58,451 nt of DNA, taken from Zarea fungicola. Taxonomy: Eukaryota; Ascomycota; Sordariomycetes; Hypocreales; Cordycipitaceae. Of the stretch, positions 32,858 through 45,319 are shown piece by piece; position 1 is the stretch's first letter; each line of letters starts with the position of its first letter. A model generated the notes under the pieces. That model ran no database searches and was not told where the DNA came from. It saw nothing but the letters and a program-made list of their open reading frames with translations. The stretch covers positions 562 through 59,012 of the forward strand of contig FWCC01000055.1 in assembly GCA_900169235.1 (NCBI GenBank). Reading direction: 5' to 3'. The translations under genes and the position numbers were made by a program.

Positions 32858-35192
32858 ATGGGGGCAAAATATTTTCTTTTATTCGTTTACATTACTGTGG
32901 CTTCAGCTGCGTTGCGGCAATTCAATTTTGCACTGCACGTTGAATCACGTTCCCCAGGTAAATAAGTATCCTCTCCAACAAGGCAAAATAAGTAAACGCT
33001 CCTAACTCCTCTCAGATGGATTTGCACGAGACGTCTACTTGATTAATGGTGAACAACCTGGACCCTCGATCGAGGTGGATGAAGGCGATGATGTGGAAGT
33101 ATTCGTCAAAAATGACCTACCTGTGGCTACCACGCTGCATTGGCATGGTAAGCAGCCGCCTATATGCTTTTATTGAAGCTGGATGTTATGTCTAAACAAT
33201 GCTGCTCATCAGGTCTTTTGCAGCAAGGCACACCAGACATGGACGGAGTTCCCGGAGTGACCCAGGTTTGTACTGTCAAAGCAGCATACCGCGACCCGAA
33301 ACAGAGGAGCTAACACGATAACAAGAAACCGATCCCTGCTGGTGGCAGCTTTACCTATCGATTCTCTACCGCCGGGCAATATGGTTATTACTGGTACCAC
33401 TCTCACTATAAAGCATACTACAATGACGCCATTCGAGGGCCGCTGCTTATTCGACCGGCCGCGTCCCGAGCTCGTCCGTTTGAGAGCCTCGCAAAGAATG
33501 ACGCTGATAAGGCAGCTCTTCTTGAGGCAGAGAAGCAGGCTGCAAGCCTCATGCTGAATGACTGGACGCACGACCTCTCAGATGTCATTTTCGCTCGGTA
33601 CAATACTACCGGCGCGTTTCCCTTGTGCGTCGACAGTTTATTGGCCAATGGAAACGGTAGAGTGCAGTGTCTACCGGAAGCATTTCTTAAAGACGGTGGA
33701 GGGTTCTTACTTGACTCCCCAACTACGACAACTACTATGGCAATGTCGGGTACTGCAATGCCAAGCCAAATCTCAACGATGCAAGCAAGAATGTCAGCAA
33801 AAATGTCACCAGACATGCCAGGTATGATGGCTCTCAGCCCCCGCGGCTGCGTAGCACCAATGAGTTTCCGGGATGGATTCAACGCATCGTCGCTGCCAAA
33901 AGAGCAGTGCACGAACACGACTTCCGAGATATTAACCATAACCGCCAACCAAACAATGGGGTGGCTAGCCTTGAACTTGGTAAATTCTGGCGCTGTAAGT
34001 GCCCTCAGGGTCTCTCTGGATGCACATTCAATGTTCGTGTACAGCGCCGACGGTCTCTATACTGCCCTTCAGGAAGTAAAGGTATCCATTCCATCTTTCT
34101 TTATCAGTGCACGAATTCGTGTCGATTTGCTTACCCTTGACTCCAGGTTCTTCATGTCAATCTTGGCCAGCGCTACTCTGTACTCGTCAAGTTGGATCAG
34201 CCCGCAGCAAACTACAAGCTCCGGTTCGCCACGTTTCCATTGGGCGACATGCAACAAATCCTCGAAGGCCAGGCTGTTGTGTCGTATTCGGGGGCCGCGT
34301 CTCAAAATCTGGTGGAAACCCAAGAGACAACCTGGATGTACATCAATGGCACAGAAAAGGCCAACACGGCGCTGCTTGATGCCAAAATGCTCTCCCCATT
34401 CGAGACAGATGTTTCTCCTCCGCCTGGGGATGCCGATAGGATACTAGCGTTTACAGTCAACCAGACAGACATTGTGACTTGGGTACTTGGCGGCGACGCG
34501 CCGTTTAATGAGCCCAGTGTGCCGATTTTGAATGGCAACACATCGACAGGATGGAATGCAACTACAACGTTCCATTTACCACTGAACGCAACGATTGACC
34601 TTGTCGTAAACGTTGCAGATCAGTCACTGGATACGGTATGTCCCACATGTGAAAATATTCTGTGATTGAGCTAACATTTCAAGATGGGACACCCTCTTCA
34701 TCTCCACGGCCACAAATTCTGGGTCCTTGGCGCTGGAGAAGGTACTTTCAACTACAAGACGGTTAAAGAGGTGCCGGCCGGTGTATTGAACTTGGAGAAT
34801 CCGCCGTATAGAGACACGACTGGATTGCCTGCCAGTGGCTGGACCGTACTAAGGCGAGTAATTTTTCCAGTAAATGAATGAAGTGTGTACTAACGCTAAA
34901 GTTTTTAGATATCGCACTGACAATCCTGGAGCTTGGATGTTCCACTGCCATCTGCAATGGCATGCTGTTGTAGGTTATCTAACTACAGAGTTCACGGATG
35001 TCGCGTAACTAACATGTCGTACAGGTTGGTATGGCAGTGGTTCTGGTCGAAGGAGAAGCTCGGCAACTGCAGAGCGTGGGGGGAGGTGCAGCGACTAATA
35101 CTACCAAGCCACCACTGCAAAACGCAGGCTCCTCGGTAATGGTGAATGCATGGGTGTTGCTGTCAGTTTTGGCAGGTCTATTCTTGTATTAA
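32858..35192 (+). CDS. Laccase-like multicopper oxidase with Met-rich loop
   Basis: Eight exons (32858-32957, 33016-33147, 33213-33265, 33326-34081, 34147-34635, 34684-34853, 34909-34969, 35025-35192) give 642 residues. A signal peptide is followed by three cupredoxin domains. All copper motifs are present: HWHG, WYHSH, HPLHLHGH and HCHLQWHAVVGM, the last spliced over exons 7 and 8. The enzyme should oxidise phenols, metals or pigments outside the cell, reducing O2 to water. Domain 2 carries nine methionines in about 35 residues (MAMSGTAMPS ... MPGMM), an unusual insert. The C-terminus is hydrophobic (VNAWVLLSVLAGLFLY), like a GPI-anchor signal. Intron 6 starts with GC instead of GT. The closest functional class is probably ascomycete MCOs of pigment or iron metabolism. 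Confidence 0.9.
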
Positions 35193-36621
35193 TAAACAGG
35201 CTGGCTCGAGAGATATGTTGCACACGCGGTATAGGCAGCGGGTTTCTACACAAATGACTCCTTCTAGCAAAGAAACCCACTAATGTCTGTGTGCACTGTC
35301 TCATACGAAGTAGCTCCAATTAGCAGACTAAAATTTAATTAAAATGGAAATACATACAAATAGACTAGTCTAAATTCTAGTCTATAGTCTAGTTAGTCAC
35401 TCTCTAATAGCATCTTTATATAAGCCGTACCCATCAAAGGTGTCCTTATAATTGTCGTGTTATAATCGAGAAATACTTACTTTAGTTGGAATACATTAGG
35501 TCCATCCGTGGACCTAATGTGACAGTATTTTAGGCCGCTTTGCCATGATCTACAATTGGACTCTGCCTGTCATCATGGCAGATACTCTGCAGGCGAACGG
35601 ATTTCCGAGAGGACCCTGTCCGATTCATTTCTTTTTCTTTTCGCTTAAAAATAAGAATAGCATTGGTTGGTAAATCAACTCATCATTAGAAGCTTGCCAC
35701 TCATGTGTCGGCTCGGTTGGGATAACGAAATGTGTCAGTACAAACAAGGTACAGGGTAGCAGTTGATGTTGCGTTGCCCGTGAACCAACTCTGGGTAGTT
35801 TAAGCCTCGCTGACAGTGGGCGGGCATAGGGATCTCTTGCGGGCCATTAAAATATTTGGTACATTTATAGGCAGGTTATAGGAAGAAGCAGATCTGTGTA
35901 GTGTAGAAAAGTCAGAAGCCACGAGGCCACAGAATTGCAGGAGACGGCTACTTGAAAAGCGAGAGCAGTCTACCAGGGAAGTAGAAGGTATCTATATATT
36001 AGATGCCAGGGGTACCCTGCTTTTCTTCGGCATTGCCTGAGCTTTTTCCTTTCTTTTGTACATTTGTGGCCGAGTGGTTACTGAGCGCGTGTTCTTCCCA
36101 GACAGTCGGCGCCCGTACATCACAGGAAGCCTCATCTGACACTTGTGCAGGATCGAATATTTAATAAACATAAAAATATAATAATGAATCGCTAGTTTTC
36201 TGCCAGGAAAAAAAGTCTTTCCAACTTTTGCTTGAAACTCAAACCCCAATGTCGTCGGCGCATGATGGCTGAAAATACAAACTTTTCACATGACGGGGAA
36301 AAGCCTCGCGATTTCCCAAAGCTTGTGCAAGCCATGCTCGGTAAATTAGCCGTACTGCAGTGTTCTCCGTTTGAAAATTTCCCATTCGTCTTGAAAATTT
36401 CTCATCCGTTCACAACTCAATCTTGTCCGTCTCCCATACAGTTCCTGACGAGAAACCTGCACGTCCGTCTCCTCTACACACTTACACGAACCTGAACACT
36501 ATCAATTTTGACATCTTTCTTGTCTCTATTAAAGACGTATCATTCCAAAGATACAAGGGGACTATCATACCGCTTAGCTTTTACACAATACAATACACAA
36601 CACGAAACAGCCACTGACAGA
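35193..36621. other. Intergenic with a perfect hairpin
   Basis: No gene is seen. Positions 35350-35395 hold repeated tagtcta words. At 35493-35520 there is a perfect 12-bp hairpin (see separate entry). The last part is pyrimidine-rich and probably the promoter and 5' UTR of the next gene. Confidence 0.4.
35493..35520. repeat. Perfect 12-bp inverted repeat with tccg loop
   Basis: The left arm acattaggtcca and right arm tggacctaatgt are exact complements around the 4-base loop tccg. In RNA the plus strand would give a UNCG-type tetraloop. It lies 300 bp beyond the oxidase stop. It could be a transcript-end structure or part of a small mobile element; nothing decides. Confidence 0.6.
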
Positions 36622-38021
36622 ATGAATTCTTCCAATCATGGAAACGGCTTCGCCATGGCATTCGATCCCTACCTCGAAAATCAGGACAAGGTAGCCCTGG
36701 TCGCGCAGCTCGAGGCCATATACGTACGGCCCGATGCAGCGTCGAGTTTTATTCGCAGACCCGACCCGAGGCGTGTAACCGGATGGGAACAGGGCATCTT
36801 TTACCTGCCCAGCCGCGACATGCTCCTAGACTTACTGCACGACGAAATGCACGTCAAGTGGATGGGAGACATGAGTAAAAAATTCGTCACAAAAAGTAAG
36901 TCTACTTTCCATACCCTCTGGTATTTCTTGCCTTGTAGACATTTTTACTGACCTTTTTATTTTGCAGTGTTTGAACCCAGAAGTGGTAGTTGGGACTCAC
37001 CTCTGCTAGATGTACGAAGAAAATCTCACCAAATTTAGATTTCCCTTTTTTTTTTCCTTTTTCCCTTTTGTTGATCTTTTACTAACAATTTGCTTCGTAG
37101 GCCGTCAAATCCCGGGACATTGCAACGTGCGTCATCACCGGCAAGCAATACACCGTCGCGCCGGCGTCCCTCATCCCGCCCGGCTTCGAGGCGCACATGA
37201 TGCCGCCCATGATCTTTGACGACGAAACCACCTACAGACTCACCAGACTGGTCAAGTCCTTCGCCGACCTAGCCAGCCCCCTTGAGGAGCTCTTGGTCCA
37301 CAGCAGCGTCTCGACCCTCACTCTGGACTGGGAGATGCACAACCTCTTTGCCGAGGGCTGGGTCGGCTTCCGCCCTGTGGAAATCACCGAACATACCACC
37401 ACCACCACCACCACCACCACGTATTACGTCGAATTTGCCGTGCACTGGCTCTACCCAACAGTGGCCAAACCAAACGCCTCGCGCAAGGCATCCCTGGCGC
37501 CACTCCGGAGCATGTTCTCGCTCAGCCAGCGCGGCCGTGACAACATGCACCGCATCAAGGAGCACGACAGCGAGGGCCGCCGGATCCGCTGCGGAACTAT
37601 TGCGCGCGTTCCGTTTACTTCGCGCGAGAGGGCGCAGGACATGATGGACCTGCTTGCGCTGCGCTGGGCGGCGAGTCTGGTCCTTTTTTACGCGGGCGGC
37701 GTGGGACGTCTTGCGAGTGTTGGGCCTGTCGAGGAGCCTGCGTACCGAAACGGCGCCGCCACCACCACCACAACCGCCACCGCTACCACTACTTTACAGC
37801 CGCAGCATCAGGCAGAGGACGAGTTTGAAGCTTATGATAGCGGCATGGATGCAGATGATAAATCGGGTGAGATATTTAGGAGGAGCAGCACTGCGCATGA
37901 CTGGCGTCGAGTTGTTACGCCGCGGTCGCGGCTCGAGGCTTGGGGCATTCCGGTCGGCATTGGTCGGGCGGGAAGAGAATTGGAAATCACTTCCGCTTTC
38001 CTAATCCGAGAAACAGCCTGA
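36622..38021 (+). CDS. Hypothetical protein, possibly HNH-nuclease-like
   Basis: Three exons (36622-36895, 36968-37011, 37101-38021) give 412 residues. The central part SRDIATCVITGKQYTVAPASLIPP resembles the entry of the fungal HNH_2 type domain (RD..C..TG .. AHI.P). However, the expected His pair is not preserved (ASLIPP), so activity is doubtful. Later LTLDWEMHNLFAEGWVGFRP fits the usual second half. A run of nine Thr (residues encoded by an ACC repeat near 37396-37422) and a second Thr/Ala run near 37760 are low-complexity inserts. The C-terminus is rich in Arg and acidic residues. GC content rises sharply here compared with the upstream 36 kb. Function is unknown. Confidence 0.65.
37396..37423 (+). 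repeat. (ACC)n microsatellite within the coding region
   Basis: About nine ACC triplets encode a poly-Thr run within the HNH-like protein. In-frame triplet length change is tolerated, so this site is probably polymorphic between strains. Confidence 0.9.
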
Positions 38022-39592
38022 GATGAAGATGAGCGGGTAAAAATGAATTACCGCGAATTATTTTGGTAAAGAGAGGGATGGGGCGAGGTTGCAAACCTTG
38101 GGAGTACGGCGAGTCGTGCGTGGCAGCAATGTATATTTTTCTCGTTATTGGAGGGCCCTTGATGGATTAATGCTTGGGATATCGTCTGTTTTTTTTTGTT
38201 TTGTTTGGTCCTTTGGATATCGGGTTTCTTGTTTTGTTTTGAAGTGTGGTGATACCCAGCGACGGTAGCGAGCGACTCTGTCATTCCTACCAACCACATC
38301 TTCTCTTGATACCACTCTGTTTCTTATTCATCCGCACACGCAATCTTATTCACTTTTCACAGCCAATTTCACACTCATCACCGTGCATGCTAATCCGTTT
38401 GCCTCACCCCCCCCTCTCACTCGCTCATCCAGCCACCCATCCACCCGCCAGCTGCCTGCCAGCTGGCCCTGCCCAAGTGAGTTTCAAGTGAGCTGCGTGC
38501 CAGTTCAGTTGATATAAACAATAATAAACAAACCGTTCAGCAACATTCAATCACAAGGCAGAATGGCCCAGTGGTTTCCAACGGTTCCTCAATAATTGCA
38601 GTGAATAAACCTACCCTCCCCCTGGTGCAGACGTAATTACCCTCGCATGGCAAGCCTTTCGCCGCTCTAGTGGTGGTGAGCATCCCTCGACGGACGGAGG
38701 GGTGTAGTGCTCAATCCTGCGCAGGTCTGTATGTTCACTTTGTATAGCTTAGATTCATAGTTGGGTTGTAAGAATAGCCGTACCGCTACTCTAAACGCAT
38801 GGCAAGCCCCTCCTTCGATGGAGGCACTTCATGATGTAAGGAAGTGAGTGCTCAATCCCGCGGGCAGTGCGACACATTCTGAACCGTGACATATTATCTA
38901 GGCGCGTTGAGGGACCAGGAAATCATTAGGTCGGGGCCTCCCTTGAAAGAGGTTGAAGCCGCCAGGTTGTTCCCAAATACTAGTCCGGTGATGACTTGGT
39001 TCTGTTGTTGTACCACTTTTTTTGTCGATGTGGGTGGTGCACTTGTCTATGGTGATGTCTTTCTTTTGTCCTTTGCGGGATTGTATTTTCTTTTAGGTTT
39101 AAGCTGGTTTCTTTGTTCAATTCCTGCTGCATTCGTTTTCTTTTTCTTTTTCGTTTATTCTGTTTGTAGTTGGATGCATGGTTGGCAGCTGGCAGACGGT
39201 CTGGGCGTTTGCGCGTGGTGGTTGGTGGTTAGTTATGATTTAGGCCGTGATTTTTGGCTGCTAGTAAGTAAGGTGGTGGCTTGAATGGATGGAAGAAAAA
39301 ATAATTTCTATTGCTGTTTTTCTTCTGGTTGATGGCCGGGATAGCTTGGGATGACTGGCATCATCTGGCCATCAAGGTATGTTGCTGGATTATTTAAAGA
39401 CTGGACTGCGGCCGGTTGTACTCGGCTGCTACACTGACTTGCGCACTGATTTGCACACTGACTTGCTCACTGACTTGCTCACTGTATGCATCTTTGATTG
39501 TACCACTGTTGATATCAATTGGTTTACATTCTTGTAATTACCCATTATTCGATATACATTTTACGATTAAATCACAGACCCGCGCCGTCCAG
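38022..39592. other. Intergenic with paired structured repeats
   Basis: Contains two diverged direct repeats at 38644-38721 and 38796-38862 and a 12-bp tandem repeat at about 39434-39483 (actgacttgctc-like, four imperfect copies). A 132-codon frame at 38886-39284 (+) is hydrophobic and Trp/Phe-rich but has no recognisable domain; I leave it uncalled. Confidence 0.4.
38644..38862. repeat. Two diverged repeats with conserved ends and internal hairpins
   Basis: Both copies begin cgcatggcaagcc and end agtgctcaatccYgcg (38644-38721 and 38796-38862). Between these ends the sequences differ but both can fold: copy 1 by GAGCA/TGCTC and CCCTC/GAGGG, copy 2 by CCTCC/GGAGG and CACTTC/GAAGTG. Conserved ends with changing but paired middles suggest a structured RNA or a small repeat element; neither is shown. 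Confidence 0.45.
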
Positions 39593-41075
<1,483 letters not shown>

Positions 41076-42127
41076 CTTGCTGTGCTTGAGTGATGTGTGT
41101 CAATGCAAATGGCAAAATGATGTAGATGAAAGATGAAGAGGGGAACAATGTTCAATGGCCCAGAGCCGAGATGGAAAATAAATAAACGGAGGGCTGCCTT
41201 ACGCCGAGCAGCATGTCATGGCGCCGTCCAGCCGCCCGAGGCCGGCCTACAGAGGGCCGTTGACATTTTTCTAGCAGTCGCCTTCACAGCATAAAGCGAG
41301 CTACCCCGCAGCGGAGCCGCCCACTGTAACAAGCTACAGCCAAAGGCTACTGGTGCAGGCTAACAGCGCTGTATTCAGTAACACAGCGCGAGCACTAGGC
41401 TGAGGCTAAGACTGAGACTGACACCAAGATGCCGAACAGCGAGATGTATGCGAGAGCGCTCCGGGGTAACGATTTCGTGTTGGACGATTGGTCCAGCAGT
41501 TGCGGCAGTTAAATTGATGGTTATCTTGACAGGCAATCCCCGTTTTTCCTTGCCTCTGTTCTCGGTGTTAAGTGTTTGTTAACACCAGTACAATGGGGAC
41601 TGGACGGCGAGTGAGTAATTCAGCTACTAGTCGACCGTTGGAATTTCTGGCAATTATTTTGATTTATGCAATCCATTAATTACTGAATGATTACTACTTG
41701 ACTCTAAATTTGTCAAGTCAAGAAGTCTGGAACGGACCGTGCAGCAGGCAAGGCATCCGATCACCTGATCGCCGGCCTAACCGGCTCGCCGCTGGCCTAG
41801 GCCTTAGTCGCGTACACTGTCGTTAATAAATCGTGCCAAAAAAAAACAATAATTTTTGTCTGCAGTCATGTGATCATTTTTTGCTAGTTCACCACTTTGT
41901 ACGCAGTATTTCCTTGTATTTCTTTAGATCTGCTTTTCTTGTTCTGCAAAATGTAGTGGCTTGCACCCTTCCATCAGCCACACCACAGCCACTGCAGTCG
42001 ACTTGCCCCACATCCTCTGACGACAGCTTCAGACCAGCCCCGCCAAGTCGAAGCTGCATACGCCATCAACGTCTCGTCCAACTCTCGTCACATAGTCGTC
42101 CATTGCATTGCGCCAGAGCTCTTCACA
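41076..42127. promoter_or_regulatory. Divergent promoter region, SFA1 / ARPC3
   Basis: A 1.05-kb interval between two divergent housekeeping starts. No ORF or known motif is claimed. Confidence 0.4.
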
Positions 42128-42909
42128 ATGCCGGTAAGCAGTCTTTTATCCTCGCACACGATTCAAAACAGTCGTCTCTATTTATAGGACTGCACGCTCC
42201 GTCCCTTGTCGTGACTCCCAAAGCACACGTGCTGACGTCGTCGTCCTCACACAGGCCTACAATTCCGTCTTCAACTCGGAGCCCGAGCCCCGGCTGATTG
42301 GCAACTTTCCTCTCCTGCCCCTGCGCACAAAGGTCCGCGGCCCGGCCTACACCCTGCCCATCCCAAGCCCGCCCCTCGCCGCCTCCGAGTCCCCCGACCC
42401 GGACTCGGAGAGCTACGACATCCTCGACGAGGTCATCTCCCTCTTCCGCGCCAACACCTTTTTCCGCAACTTTGAGATCCAGGGCCCCGCCGACCGCCTG
42501 CTCATCTACGGCATCTGGTTCCTCAGCGACTGCCTCACCAAGATCAAGCCCAATGCCACGGGGCGCGATGCCCAAAAGGAGGTCATGAACCTTGCTCTGG
42601 ATCTGCACTTTGCCCTGCCTGGTGATCCTGCTTTTCCTCTCAACCAGGTACTTACTTTCCCCTATACTTCTTTTTGAATTCGTTTGCAACGCTTGGTTGG
42701 TTGAATAAGTTGTTAATTGGCTGTGCTTCCAGATGTACGAAGCCCCCCGCGATAGACAAGACGCCGAGCAGCTTCGTCAGTACATGGCCCAGGTCCGTCA
42801 GGAGCTCGCTGCCCGCATACTCGCCCGCGTCTACGAAGAGGACGACACCAAGCCCAGCAAGTGGTGGTTGAGCTTTACAAAGAGAAAGTTTATGGGCAAG
42901 GCGCTGTAA
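42128..42909 (+). CDS. ARC18: ARP2/3 complex subunit 3 (p21-Arc)
   Basis: Three exons give 191 residues. Exon 1 (42128-42133) holds only Met-Pro; exon 2 is 42255-42647 and exon 3 is 42733-42909. The protein begins MPAYNSVFNSE and contains RLIGNFPLLPLRTKVRGPA, DILDEVISLFRANTFFRNFE and a C-terminal KWWLSFTKRKFMGKAL, all characteristic of ARPC3. It is part of the seven-subunit complex that nucleates branched actin filaments, needed for endocytosis and polar growth. A six-base first exon is easily missed by automatic prediction. The gene is tail-to-tail with TRM6. Confidence 0.96.
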
Positions 42910-43215
42910 ATGAATCAAAAACAAAGAATGCAACAGAGAATGCAAAGGGGGAGGGGGGGGGGGCAGGGCGATACTTTAGACTATTCTGCTTTATAACGTC
43001 TATATAGCGAACTTTTTTTTTTACTCATGTCCACAGCGTGCAGGTAAAGACAAATCCAGAGCGAGTGAGTGCTCAAGTGTGATTCAGACTGGCCAGAGCC
43101 GCTACCCGTGCTCCAACCTCCAATTCATTCCAATGCCAATGCTATTTACATGATACATCATTACATCTAACGGGTATCTCTTTTAATTTGTTCCCCCTTT
43201 AACCATCTCAACCAC
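42910..43215. other. Convergent 3' region ARPC3 / TRM6
   Basis: About 300 bp between two stop codons, with G-rich and T-rich homopolymers (G near 42950-42963, T near 43012-43021). No gene. Confidence 0.5.
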
Positions 43216-45086
43216 TTAGCCATCCATCCTTCGCTTCTGAAACTTTCCTCTCGCCGATATTCGCCCCTCGGCCGGAATCGCCCTCCACCCGGTAAACAGA
43301 TATCCCTCCGCACCACCCTTGCCCATCATCATCGGATGCGTCCTGCCGGGAAGAACCTGCCACCTCTTGGCCCTGCTCGTCTGCACCGTGACGCCCACCA
43401 TGAGCGTCGGGTTAATCGGAAACTCGGCCGACCCTTCCCACGTCTCCAGCTCCTGCAGCGTCCTGCCCTCGGCCTCGGTGGGGGGCTCCGCCACCCACGC
43501 GCCGCGCCGACCGATACTAAAACAGTCGGCGAGCTGCGCGAGGGGCTCCACGGTCGGCGAGAAAATGGCCACGGGGCTGCCGCCCGCCAGCAGCGGCAAG
43601 GCGTGGCGCAGCACCGAGACGGGGTCCATGGTGCTCGCGACGGCCAGGCCCGAGAACCCGCCCGCGCGCGTGCCCTCGACAATCTGCCGGGCGCGCGCCC
43701 ACCGGCGGCGCTTGCGGTGGTAGTTGCCCCGCCGGTTCGTCTTCCACGACATGAGCTCTGCGAGGGACACCTCGGCCGGCATCTCTGCGTACGTCGGGTC
43801 GTCCTCTGGCGAGAGGATCTGCAGCCAGCTCACGGGTAGCAGGTTCGTCGCCAGCGGGTGGTACGGCTCCTGCGGGTTTGGGTCGCTGGCGTCAAAGCCA
43901 AAATAGCGCAGCAGGGAGAGGTTCGGCTGTGAGTTGGCATGAATGAGCGTGATGGAGTTTGTGAGGGCGTAGTGCGCCGCCAGGTCGTCCTTGTGCTCGC
44001 GCTTCCGCGATGGGCGGGCGGCTGTGGACGGGGTTGTCGATGTCGTCGTCGTGTCTGCGGCAGCAGCAGGACCGTCGGTGCTTAAGTCGATGAGGTCTTC
44101 GTCGGCGTTTGCTTCTGGCTCTTGTGGCGGTGGCAGCTCGTCCTCCTCGCTGGGATGTAAAAGACCCATTCTCTCGGCCATAGCCGCCACCAACAGGCCA
44201 CCCGTGTCGTCCACCGCCAGCCATCGACCGCCGTGTGGTGCCGTCGCGCCCTCAATGGGCAGGCCGCCAAAGTGTACGTCCGCCCAGCACCCCAGGAGCG
44301 CCAGGGACTCTTGCCTCAGCTCCATAATCTTGCTCGCGTCCTTGTCCTCGAGCATCCACTGCGCCAACATCGGCACGTCCAGTGGCAGCACCGTGAAGCG
44401 CCGCAGGAACTTCTTCTCCTTGAGGAGCTTGTACTTGGCCAGCGACGACGCCGTCTTCTGGTCAATGGCCGTGTGCCGCAGCAGCAGCTTGGCCACGATT
44501 TCCTTGCCGGCGTTTGTGCCCTTGCGCTTGAGCTCCTCAATCTCCGCATTGGTCAGCGTCTGTCGTGCCCTCTCGTCCGACGTCGCAGGAGCAGCCGCCG
44601 CAGGACTGCCATCGTTCGCCGCAGCGCCACCATTCTCTGCCTCCTTTGCGAGCGCGAGTTCTTCGTCGACGGCCGCCGCGATAATGGCGGCATTCACATC
44701 GTCTTCTTCGTTGTTGCCTGCTGTTGTCTCGGCTTCTGGTGTCGCGTCGGCGCTGTCGTCCTCCACTGTAGTGTCGATCAAGGCATCGGCGTTGATTTCG
44801 GTGCCCGGCACCACGCGCAGCCGTGAAAACGTCTCGCCCTCGCGCTTTTCTTGTACCTCGTATGTGAGGTGAAACGGCCGATCGAGGAGCAAATTGCTAG
44901 CAAAGGCACCGTACTTGCCCAAACTCACGGTTCTGGCCGAGAAGCAAAGTTAGCTGCAAACGCCACCATCGCGAGACTCGGTGCGAGGAGTCCTTACGTG
45001 TTGGGGGCTATTTGTAAAATTTTAAAATTCCCGCTCGGAAGCTTCAATGCCACCCAGGCATTGGGCTGCACCGTATTTCGCGGCAT
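43216..45086 (-). CDS. TRM6: tRNA (adenine58-N1)-methyltransferase non-catalytic subunit Trm6
   Basis: Two exons (45086-44998 and 44932-43216) give 601 residues. Exon 1 encodes NTVQPNAWVALKLPSGNFK and the following ILQIAPNT; exon 2 continues SLGKYGAFASNLLLDRPFHLTYEV. The Gcd10/Trm6 hallmark LTNAEIEELKRK with AIDQKTASSLAKYKLLKEKKFLRRF follows, then the Rossmann-like methyltransferase fold that has lost SAM binding. Trm6 pairs with Trm61 to make m1A58 in tRNAs, including the initiator tRNA, in the nucleus. Ala/Glu/Asp-rich linkers explain the extra length over yeast. GC-rich coding produces several long antisense frames, which are shadows. Confidence 0.93.
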
Positions 45087-45319
45087 GACGCTGTGTTGTG
45101 TCTTGCCGATGTTGATGTCACAAACTCAGAAAAAGCTGGCCAAAAAAAGTTTCCAGTGCAAGTCGCATCGGCCCCACCTTGTCCGTGTCCGGATGTAAGT
45201 CAATGCCTCCAAAGAATATCATTTTGGAACAGAATTTTTTTTTGGTGAATTACACATTTCTTTGTAAATGCTGCTTAAAATTTGTGACTGGTTTTATGTT
45301 GTTTAAATTTATGCCACGC
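45087..45319. other. Short intergenic
   Basis: Lies between the start of TRM6 and the stop of the HET-domain gene; presumably the TRM6 promoter. Confidence 0.4.

Noticed and set aside
38886..39284. Hydrophobic 132-codon frame
   Set aside because: Low-complexity Phe/Trp-rich translation with no domain, in a region with repeat structure.
43319..44872. Several long plus-strand frames (134-293 codons)
   Set aside because: Antisense shadows of the GC-rich TRM6 coding sequence.
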